Below, piece by piece: positions 1 through 6,302 of a DNA stretch of 64,000 bases (position 1 is its first letter; each line of letters opens with the position of its first letter). A program made the translations under genes and the position numbers. The notes beneath the pieces are model-generated. The model worked only from the letters and a program-made list of their open reading frames with translations, searched no databases and was not told the DNA's origin. Location of the stretch: NCBI GenBank assembly GCA_003797895.1, contig RKQB01000001.1:449822-513821 (forward strand), written 5' to 3'. Origin of the DNA: Cyclobacteriaceae bacterium YHN15 (lineage in GTDB: Bacteria; Bacteroidota; Bacteroidia; Cytophagales; Cyclobacteriaceae).

Positions 1-551
1 TCTCCCCCTATTGGTATACCTCTCGCAATGGTGCTTACTTTGATGCCGAATTCTTTGAGCTTTCTGGTTATATAAAATGAAGTGGTATCCCCTTCCATCG
101 TGGCTGGTAGTGCCAGGATTACTTCCTCTATTTTTTCTACATCTTTAGATTTGGCTATCCTTGACATCAAAGATTCAATATGAAGTTCATCAGGACCGAC
201 ACCCTGGATCGGAGAAATAACACCTCCCAGAACATGATATAAGCCATTGTATTGTGACGTATTTTCAATCGCTAATACATCAGGGATATCTTCCACTACA
301 CAAATAACTTTCCGATCTCTCCTAGCACTATTACAAGTACTACATGTTTCCGCATCGGAAATGTTGTGACAGGTGCTACAGTATTTAATTTCTTTCCTTA
401 AGGCAAGTATTGATTTGGCCAGTTCTTCTGAAACAGATTCCTTTTGTTTAAGAAGGTGAAGCGCTAGCCTTAAAGCAGTTTTTTTACCGATACCCGGTAA
501 GCGACTGATTTCATTGACGGCATCTTCAATTAACTTTGAGGGTAAATTCAC
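1..551 (-). CDS. recR: Recombination mediator RecR (3' end outside window)
   Basis: RecR works with RecO (and RecF) to load RecA on gapped single-stranded DNA. The visible 183 codons carry the family layout in order: an N-terminal helix-hairpin-helix ([13 protein letters not shown] near residues 18-30), a four-cysteine zinc site (C58, C61, C70, C73), and the start of a Toprim domain ([12 protein letters not shown]). About 20 residues are missing compared with the usual length near 200, because the gene runs off the left edge. The start is a GTG at 549-551; no in-frame ATG lies nearby and the N-terminus [20 protein letters not shown] fits the family. It lies 11 bases downstream of clpS on the same strand, so the two are probably cotranscribed. 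Confidence 0.95.
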   Translation of the reverse strand, partial: MNLPSKLIEDAVNEISRLPGIGKKTALRLALHLLKQKESVSEELAKSILALRKEIKYCSTCHNISDAETCSTCNSARRDRKVICVVEDIPDVLAIENTSQYNGLYHVLGGVISPIQGVGPDELHIESLMSRIAKSKDVEKIEEVILALPATMEGDTTSFYITRKLKEFGIKVSTIARGIPIGG

Positions 552-562
552 ACAACCTGGAT

Positions 563-856
563 TTATATTATGGCAGCTTGAATGCCAGCATCCAAAATGG
601 CCTGGCACATTGGTTTAAGGTTTTCACGGCTTCCTTTTTTAACTGTACACTTTCCTTTATAGTGAATTATCAAAGCGCATTGCTCAGCCTGTTCAGCAGT
701 GTGTTGACATACTTTGATCAATATTTTGATGACATGGTCGAAAGTATTGACGTCATCATTGAAAACCACCAACTCGCTTTCTTCAATATCGATCAATTCT
801 TCCAGTAAAACTTCTACCTCCTCCTTCATTGGATAGGTTTGCGTATGATCTTTCAT
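563..856 (-). CDS. clpS: ATP-dependent Clp protease adaptor ClpS
   Basis: ClpS delivers N-degron substrates to the ClpAP or ClpCP protease. The 97-residue product carries the family core: [15 protein letters not shown], then the [15 protein letters not shown] stretch that forms the N-end-rule pocket and Clp contact. The first ATG (856) is used here, but a good Bacteroidota promoter at 861-892 would start transcription at about position 855, on top of that codon. The second in-frame ATG at 829 (MKEEVEV) would give an 88-residue protein with a leader of about 25 bases and may be the true start. recR follows 11 bases downstream. Confidence 0.9.
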   Translation of the reverse strand: MKDHTQTYPMKEEVEVLLEELIDIEESELVVFNDDVNTFDHVIKILIKVCQHTAEQAEQCALIIHYKGKCTVKKGSRENLKPMCQAILDAGIQAAII

Positions 857-860
857 TTTG

Positions 861-892
861 CAAATTTAATTAAAATAGACAACTTAGCACAA
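861..892 (-). promoter_or_regulatory. Promoter of clpS-recR
   Basis: On the minus strand TTG (890-892) is followed after 21 bases by TAAATTTG (861-868), which fits the Bacteroidota consensus TTG-N17-23-TAnnTTTG. The predicted transcription start, near 855, falls at the first annotated ATG of clpS and favours the ATG at 829. Confidence 0.6.
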
Positions 893-910
893 TTGACCTA
901 TTCAAGCACT

Positions 911-2353
911 ATGGATTCAAAGTTAGTTTTAATCGTTATAACTTCATATTTCATTCTCTTGTTTTTGATATCCTGGTTTACTTCTAGAAAAGTAACCGCT
1001 GAAACTTTTTTTACTGGAGATAGACAGTCTCCTTGGTTTTTGGTAGCATTTGGAATGATCGGAGCCTCCCTTTCCGGGGTTACATTCATATCTGTGCCAG
1101 GAGAAATCGGAAATACTAAATTCCATTATTTCCAAGTTGTTTTGGGTTACACATTGGGATATTTCACCATTGCAAAAGTTCTTCTTCCATTGTATTATCG
1201 CCTTAATCTGGTTTCCATATATGCCTATTTGGAGGACAGATTTGGTTTTTGGTCCTATAAAACCGGTGCTTTTTTCTTTATTCTTTCCCGAACTTTGGGG
1301 TCTTCCATCAGGGTGTTTTTAGTGGCTGGGGTTCTTCAGTTAATTCTATTTGATCAATGGGGGATTCCCTTTTGGGTATCTGTATTGATTACCGTTTCTT
1401 TAATTTGGCTCTATACCCATAGAGGGGGGATCAAAACGGTAGTATGGACCGATACCCTTCAAACTTTATTTATGCTTTTGGCAGTATTGGTGAGTATTTA
1501 TCTCATAGGTAAGGATTTGGGTATTCTGAAAATCACCGAATTTGTCAATACTATAACCACGGATTCCCGGTTTGAAATTTTCAATTGGGATTGGCAGTCC
1601 GGAACCAATTTTTTCAAGCAATTTGCTTCAGGTGCTTTTATCACCATCGTGATGACAGGACTGGATCAGGATATGATGCAAAAAAATCTGACTTGTAAAA
1701 ATATCGGTGATGCACAGAAAAACATGTTTTGGTTTACCATCATATTGGTTTTTGTAAACCTTTTATTCTTATCATTAGGAGTGCTTTTATACATCTATTC
1801 TGAGACAAATGGCATCACCATTCCTGTTAGAACGGATGATCTTTACCCTATGTTGGCTACCCAGCATTTTTCAGCATTTGTCGGAATCACCTTTGTATTG
1901 GGGATTACGGCAGCAGCATATTCCAGTGCAGACTCCACCCTTACAGCTTTGACTACCTCATTTTGTATTGATTTTCTTGAGATAGAAAAAAAATACCCCC
2001 AGGCGCAACAAGTATCTGTTAGGAAAAAGGTTCACATCTCTTTTACCTTCATCATGTTTTTGGTGATTCTTTTGTTCCGATGGATCAATGACCAAAGTGT
2101 GATCAATGCTGTCTTTATTATTGCTGGGTATACTTATGGGCCCTTATTGGGACTCTACTCTTTTGGCCTTTTTACCAAATGGCAAATTAAAGATAGATGG
2201 GTGCCTTACTTAGCTGTAGCGTCACCCTTAATAGCTTACATTATCAGCCAAAATTCTGAAAATTGGTTCTTTGGGTACAAATTTGGCTTTGAGATATTGA
2301 TATTGAACGGTCTTTTAATGTTTACAGGTCTTTTTCTTTTGAGAAAAAAATAA
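911..2353 (+). CDS. Sodium:solute symporter (SSS family)
   Basis: The protein of 480 residues is an integral membrane transporter with about 13 hydrophobic segments. It belongs to the sodium/solute symporter family, as shown by the TM1 region (ILLFLISWFTSRK followed by TAETFFTGDRQSPW) and the conserved TM8 segment AAYSSADSTLTALT, which holds the Na2-site serines. The substrate cannot be read from sequence; sugars, acids or vitamins are all known for this family. The start at 911 was preferred over an ATG at 845 because the longer N-terminus overlaps the clpS promoter and adds an uncharacteristic polar extension. It diverges from clpS, and its stop codon directly abuts the stop of the convergent XRE gene. 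Confidence 0.88.
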   Translation: MDSKLVLIVITSYFILLFLISWFTSRKVTAETFFTGDRQSPWFLVAFGMIGASLSGVTFISVPGEIGNTKFHYFQVVLGYTLGYFTIAKVLLPLYYRLNLVSIYAYLEDRFGFWSYKTGAFFFILSRTLGSSIRVFLVAGVLQLILFDQWGIPFWVSVLITVSLIWLYTHRGGIKTVVWTDTLQTLFMLLAVLVSIYLIGKDLGILKITEFVNTITTDSRFEIFNWDWQSGTNFFKQFASGAFITIVMTGLDQDMMQKNLTCKNIGDAQKNMFWFTIILVFVNLLFLSLGVLLYIYSETNGITIPVRTDDLYPMLATQHFSAFVGITFVLGITAAAYSSADSTLTALTTSFCIDFLEIEKKYPQAQQVSVRKKVHISFTFIMFLVILLFRWINDQSVINAVFIIAGYTYGPLLGLYSFGLFTKWQIKDRWVPYLAVASPLIAYIISQNSENWFFGYKFGFEILILNGLLMFTGLFLLRKK

Positions 2354-2725
2354 TTACAATTCCTGTCTTGCAATAAGTTCATTGATTTTCTTCAACCGCA
2401 AAATATTGCTTTCCAGACTGTTTTGGGTGCCATCAAGGTCTACCAAAACGGAAATCTGACCATTGCCATTTGTCTTTTTGGTATAGTCATGATGGGCATT
2501 AACTGAAGGAATTACAGATATCAGTTCCTGAACGTCTACCTCATAAAGTTCAGCCAGGCGAATGGCATCTTCCATTTTTAGATTAGATCGGCCTTGCTCA
2601 TATCTGGAATAGGCGGTGTAGTCTTTTTTGCCCAAATATTCAGCAATATACTCTTGGGTATAACCCCTTAATACCCTGTGTTTTCTCAGGTTCTCTGCTA
2701 TGTGGCTTTTCAACGCTGTTTCCAT
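2354..2725 (-). CDS. XRE-family helix-turn-helix regulator
   Basis: This is a 123-residue DNA-binding protein. Residues about 10-65 form a Cro/CI-type helix-turn-helix domain (LRKHRVLRGYTQEYIAEYLG, then AYSRYEQGRSNLKMEDAIRLAEL). The C-terminal 50 residues are polar and end in a short predicted coiled coil (SNILRLKKINELIARQ), probably for dimerisation. No sensor domain is visible. It is convergent with the symporter gene with no bases between the two stop codons, so the mRNAs must overlap if transcription runs on. Targets are unknown. Confidence 0.85.
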   Translation of the reverse strand: METALKSHIAENLRKHRVLRGYTQEYIAEYLGKKDYTAYSRYEQGRSNLKMEDAIRLAELYEVDVQELISVIPSVNAHHDYTKKTNGNGQISVLVDLDGTQNSLESNILRLKKINELIARQEL

Positions 2726-2861
2726 ATTCCAACAAAATTTTTCTTATACACATCAAAAAGCATACACTTTTGTTCATATTGGTGAAAAAAAATTAAAAAA
2801 ATATAAAATGATTGATGGATTGTTGTATTTAACTGTTTTAAACTAACCCTAAAAAATCAAA

Positions 2862-3197
2862 TCAATCTAATTCAAGTTGATTTGGATCCCAAAAATGAAT
2901 TTCAAAATTAATAATCTTATCATTTTCAACTTTTAATCCATCCAATTCCAATAGTCGTTGCATTTGTCCCGGTTCACTGAAATGGTGCTTACCCGTCAAT
3001 ACCCCATTTCTGTTCACAACCCTATGGGCAGGAATGTCGGGTTGGGTATGGGAGGCATTCATGGCATAACCTACCATACGGGCCCCACTTTTAATGCCAA
3101 GGTAATTGGCAATAGCCCCATAGGAAGTCACTCTTCCCCTAGGAATAAGTTTGACAACCTGGTACACTAAGTCAAAGTAATTTTCCTTGTTTTTCAT
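2862..3197 (-). CDS. Alkyltransferase-like protein (ATL), MGMT fold without the active cysteine
   Basis: The product (111 residues from the ATG at 3197) matches the DNA-binding domain of O6-alkylguanine-DNA alkyltransferases: VYQVVKLIPRGRVTSYGAIA, the helix-turn-helix arginine in SGARMVGYAM, and the active-site loop. In repair-active enzymes that loop reads PCHR; here it reads PAHR (residues 56-59), so methyl transfer is impossible. Known ATL proteins bind O6-alkylguanine and hand it to nucleotide excision repair, which is the inferred role. The start at 3197 overlaps the 3' end of mscS by 26 bases and removes a non-homologous N-terminus. Translational coupling to mscS is likely. Confidence 0.88.
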   Translation of the reverse strand: MKNKENYFDLVYQVVKLIPRGRVTSYGAIANYLGIKSGARMVGYAMNASHTQPDIPAHRVVNRNGVLTGKHHFSEPGQMQRLLELDGLKVENDKIINFEIHFWDPNQLELD

Positions 3198-4062
3198 ACA
3201 ATAATTCCAATAAAATTTCATCAAACTCTTCCCTAATCTCAGATTCTCTTTCAGGGGCAATCCCTACGATTAATTTAAAAGCTATTTTTTCTCTGTAAAC
3301 CCCGTTCAATCCTACTATGAATTTAGAAATTTCCTTTGATTCCAGTCTTTTTAAAAGTTTGGGTTCGATTTTTTCCTTAATTTCCTTCAGTCCCATTTTG
3401 AATTCAACGGGAACCTCAAAAGAAAATTCCACATCCTTTCGGTCCGTAAATCTGTAGTTGATGACGTGAGTGCCGAGCATAAGATTGTTCGGAATCATCA
3501 TGGTAAGTCCATCATCTCTTTTGAGCACGGTATTCATCAATGTGATGTCTTTGATAATTCCTTTTTGATCATTGATTTTGATGGTGTCCCCCAATGAAAA
3601 TTGATCTGTGAACATGATTATCAGCCCATTGATGGCATTGGTAATGTATTCTTTGGAGATGATGGCTAAGGCTGCTGCCACAATTGTCAGGCTTGTCAAA
3701 AATTCTACTGGTCTTAAGCCAAATGCCATGATGAGCGCAGAGATGATTACAATAGAATTTAGTATATTGGAAATCCAAGTGATCCCCAAAAGAAAGTTTG
3801 GATGCAGGTTTTCTTCACTTTGTTTTCTGATGTAAATCCTTGCAGTAATCATTCTTGCAAGGGAAATCAGGATATTTGCTCCAAGGAGAAAAAGAAGCGC
3901 ACTTATTATATTTGAAAGACCAGGTTTACCAGATACCCATTCTATAAAGGAATCTGAAAAGGTGTTCAGTAAGAACAAAGTCAGATATATTATTAGTTTG
4001 AGAATGAAAATGCGTAGTTTCTTTAATTCGGCAACTCTAAAAACTGACTTTGATTGGGGCAT
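3172..4062 (-). CDS. MscS-family mechanosensitive ion channel
   Basis: This inner-membrane channel of 296 residues should open under membrane tension to release solutes. Hydrophobic segments lie near residues 20-36, 50-70, 95-112 and 118-135. The last, with IVAAALAIISKEYITNAING, is the pore-lining TM3, followed by the beta domain (MFTDQFSLGDTIKI, IPNNLMLGTHVINY) and the C-terminal alpha/beta region. The length is close to that of E. coli MscS (286 residues). The alkyltransferase-like gene starts inside its 3' end. It is divergent from the SDR gene, 48 bases away. Confidence 0.92.
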   Translation of the reverse strand: MPQSKSVFRVAELKKLRIFILKLIIYLTLFLLNTFSDSFIEWVSGKPGLSNIISALLFLLGANILISLARMITARIYIRKQSEENLHPNFLLGITWISNILNSIVIISALIMAFGLRPVEFLTSLTIVAAALAIISKEYITNAINGLIIMFTDQFSLGDTIKINDQKGIIKDITLMNTVLKRDDGLTMMIPNNLMLGTHVINYRFTDRKDVEFSFEVPVEFKMGLKEIKEKIEPKLLKRLESKEISKFIVGLNGVYREKIAFKLIVGIAPERESEIREEFDEILLELLYEKQGKLL

Positions 4063-4110
4063 GATGAATTTTGAATTTTAATTGAAGATAAAAACCAAAC
4101 AAAAGTAATT

Positions 4111-4788
4111 ATGGAAAGGAATATTATCATCACTGGTGCTGCGGGAAATTTGGGGTCGGCGGTGGTAAGTAAATTTAAGAGAGAGGGCTATAAGGTCATC
4201 GCTACAGTTCTACCCGGTTCAGATGAGGAAGTGGAAGAGGCAGATGATGTTTACGAGGTGGATGTGACAGACGAAAATGCTGTGAAAGAATTTATGAACG
4301 ACTACCAATTACAATATGGTGAAGTGGACGCTATCGGACTTTTGGTGGGCGGTTTTGCTATGGGTAAAATTGAAGAAACCTCAATCCAGGACATTGAGAA
4401 AATGATCAAATTAAATTTTTATTCCGCATTCAATATGGTTAAAAACTTCCTTCCTATAATGAAAAAGGCGGATTTTGGGAATTTTTTGTTTATTGGAGCC
4501 AGACCTGCGCTACAACCTAAGGACGGAATGGGCGTTGTGGCATACGCTTTGAGTAAGAAATTGGTCATAGAGTTGGCGAATTATGTTGCTGAAGAGTCAA
4601 AGGGTACAAAAATCAGGGCGCATATTTTTGTTCCAAGTATCATAGATACTCCACAGAACAGGGAAGCCATGCCAGAAGCGGATTTTTCACAATGGGTTAG
4701 TCCGTCTGAAATTGCAGATGCCATGCATTTTGCAGTCAATAGCCCTGCTATGAGGAATATGACGTTTAAACTCTATGGAGGGATTTAA
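4111..4788 (+). CDS. Short-chain dehydrogenase/reductase (SDR)
   Basis: A cytosolic NAD(P)-dependent oxidoreductase of 225 residues. The Rossmann motif TGAAGNLG lies at residues 8-15 and the catalytic pair is Tyr145/Lys149 (YALSK). The substrate is unknown. The sequence resembles the dihydropteridine-reductase-like branch of SDRs in its size and its short C-terminus, but that is only an impression. It is followed after 20 bases by a secreted GIN-domain protein with no evident functional link. Confidence 0.87.
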   Translation: MERNIIITGAAGNLGSAVVSKFKREGYKVIATVLPGSDEEVEEADDVYEVDVTDENAVKEFMNDYQLQYGEVDAIGLLVGGFAMGKIEETSIQDIEKMIKLNFYSAFNMVKNFLPIMKKADFGNFLFIGARPALQPKDGMGVVAYALSKKLVIELANYVAEESKGTKIRAHIFVPSIIDTPQNREAMPEADFSQWVSPSEIADAMHFAVNSPAMRNMTFKLYGGI

Positions 4789-4808
4789 ACAACCAAACCA
4801 TTATTAAT

Positions 4809-5495
4809 ATGAATATTTCTGTAAGATTATTCCTACTTCTGTTCCTATTGGAGATTGGGTTTGTGAATGCCCAAACCCGCACAGAGACCAGAAGACTTGG
4901 TGGATTTGATGCAGTTAAAGTTTCCAACTCCATCCGGGCAGATTTAATTAAAGGTAATGAAAATAAGATTGAAATTACTGTTTCAGGAATTGATCTGGAA
5001 AAAGTGGAAACAACTGTACTTGACAAAACCCTTGAAATAAAGTTAGCCAGGGGAAATTACAAAAGCCATAATGTGAGTGTTGTGGTGACTTATATAGATA
5101 TCCAAGGCATAGAAGCTACCACAAGTGCTTCGGTAATCGCTAAAAACCCCATAATTGCGGAAGAAGCATATTTGTATGCAACCACCAGTGCTTATGTGGA
5201 AGCTGATATAGCATCTGATGTTCTGAATATTGAAGCAGCAACAAACGCAAAAATCCACGTATCAGGCAAGGCCAGAAGCCTTGGTCTTCGCGCTTTTACC
5301 AGTGCTGAAATTGATGGAATAAACCTGGTAGCCGATCAGGTAGAAATTTTTGCAAATACAGCTGCAACCCTCTATTTTAGGGTTATTGATTCCATTGAAG
5401 GTTCGGTGGCTACTGCGGCCAAAGTTATTTATCAAGGCAATCCCAGATCAATCATTGTAAAAACAGGTACAGGAGGCAACATATCTAAAAACTAA
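4809..5495 (+). CDS. Secreted GIN-domain (DUF2807) protein
   Basis: The 228-residue product has a signal peptide (about residues 1-21, ending VNAQ) and a head-GIN/DUF2807 beta-solenoid: RRLGGFDAVKVSNSIRADLI, then repeating short strands such as EATTSASVIAKN and YATTSAYVEAD. Such proteins are common in Bacteroidota and are probably cell-surface or periplasmic; no biochemical role is established. The stop codon overlaps the start of the next gene (TAATG), so the two are translationally coupled. Confidence 0.85.
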   Translation: MNISVRLFLLLFLLEIGFVNAQTRTETRRLGGFDAVKVSNSIRADLIKGNENKIEITVSGIDLEKVETTVLDKTLEIKLARGNYKSHNVSVVVTYIDIQGIEATTSASVIAKNPIIAEEAYLYATTSAYVEADIASDVLNIEAATNAKIHVSGKARSLGLRAFTSAEIDGINLVADQVEIFANTAATLYFRVIDSIEGSVATAAKVIYQGNPRSIIVKTGTGGNISKN

Positions 5496-5947
5496 TGAAA
5501 AAATTCTTAGTGTTCTTCATTCTTACAAGCGCTTTAGCGCTTCCCCTAAAAGCTCAGGAAGAAAAATTGGTAGAAGAGGTCATTTCAACACTTTTTGTGG
5601 GAATGAAAACCAAAAACCCAGACTTGGTCAAACCTGCTTTTCATCCTGAAGCGATCATGCAAACAGTCATTGCAGGTGAATCAGGAGCCACTTTGGGTTC
5701 CAATTCTGTTCAGGATTTCATCAACAGGATCGCCACCACACCTGATAATACGGTATTGGATGAGAAGATTCTTGAATATCAGATTAAAATAGATGGCCAA
5801 ATGGCCTCAGCATGGACTCCCTATGAATTTTATGTAAATGATACTTTCAGTCATTGCGGAGTCAATTCCTTTCAGCTTATCAAAACCCCTGAAGGCTGGA
5901 AAATAACTTATATTATTGATACGAGAAGAAAAGAAGGATGTAGGTAA
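5495..5947 (+). CDS. Secreted NTF2/SnoaL-like protein
   Basis: A 150-residue exported protein with a signal peptide (KKFLVFFILTSALALPLKAQ). The mature part has the cone-shaped NTF2-like pattern of a putative lumazine-binding or SnoaL-like domain: a helix with VEEVISTLFVGM, then KPAFHPEAIMQTVI, and the C-terminal strands SFQLIKTPEGWKITYIIDTRR. No catalytic residues can be assigned. Its start overlaps the stop of the GIN-domain gene by one base. Confidence 0.8.
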   Translation: MKKFLVFFILTSALALPLKAQEEKLVEEVISTLFVGMKTKNPDLVKPAFHPEAIMQTVIAGESGATLGSNSVQDFINRIATTPDNTVLDEKILEYQIKIDGQMASAWTPYEFYVNDTFSHCGVNSFQLIKTPEGWKITYIIDTRRKEGCR

Positions 5948-5966
5948 TTCGTCTATCTTTTTCTTT

Positions 5967-5998
5967 TTGGTTTGATTTTAGTGTATTTTTTACTTTTG
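5967..5998 (+). promoter_or_regulatory. Candidate promoter of the thr operon
   Basis: TTG at 5967-5969 and TACTTTTG at 5991-5998 are separated by 21 bases and match the Bacteroidota promoter pattern. Transcription would begin near 6005 and give thrA a leader of about 300 bases, which includes the candidate attenuator at 6180-6224. Confidence 0.45.
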
Positions 5999-6085
5999 TA
6001 TTAATAAAATCGCTATTTAATTGCAAAAACAATATAAACATTTTTGCATTTTGGATTTTTGTACTTAAGATTGTTACATAAAGAT

Positions 6086-6265
6086 TTACTTCATGTTTTT
6101 TGCAGCATCAAAATTAATTTCAATAAAGTCAAACGAAGGGCTAATGTGTATTTGCTGCAACAAAGGTATATCCAATACCATGCTTTTTTTCACTACCGAC
6201 ATTACGGGGTAAACCCGTTTTAATTCAACATATTGCCCCTTAATTAAGGTCTTTTTAGACTTCAT
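6086..6265 (-). CDS. Possible small protein, 59 codons, antisense to the thr leader
   Basis: An uninterrupted ATG-to-TAA reading frame of 59 codons begins MKSKKTLIKGQYVELKRV and ends in FIEINFDAAKNMK. It has a plausible composition (basic N-terminus, mixed hydrophobic core, acidic C-terminal third) and no recognised domain. It is divergent from thrA, whose start lies 38 bases away. It occupies the same DNA as the candidate threonine leader on the other strand, so one of the two readings may be fortuitous. Confidence 0.4.
   Translation of the reverse strand: MKSKKTLIKGQYVELKRVYPVMSVVKKSMVLDIPLLQQIHISPSFDFIEINFDAAKNMK
6180..6224 (+). promoter_or_regulatory. Candidate Thr/Ile leader peptide and attenuator hairpin
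   Basis: A ten-codon ORF (6180-6212) reads MLFFTTDITG. Three of its last six sense codons are Thr and one is Ile, the two end products usually sensed in thr attenuation. Its TAA lies in the loop of a GC-rich hairpin, ACGGG (6204-6208) with CCCGT (6214-6218), followed by TTTT. An alternative pairing of GGGGTAA with the downstream TTGCCCC (about 6233-6239) could compete. The same frame extends upstream to an ATG at 6093. No start signal is visible, as is normal in Bacteroidota. Confidence 0.4.
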
Positions 6266-6302
6266 CTATAAATTTACACATTCAACACAGCCTTTAATTA
6301 TT

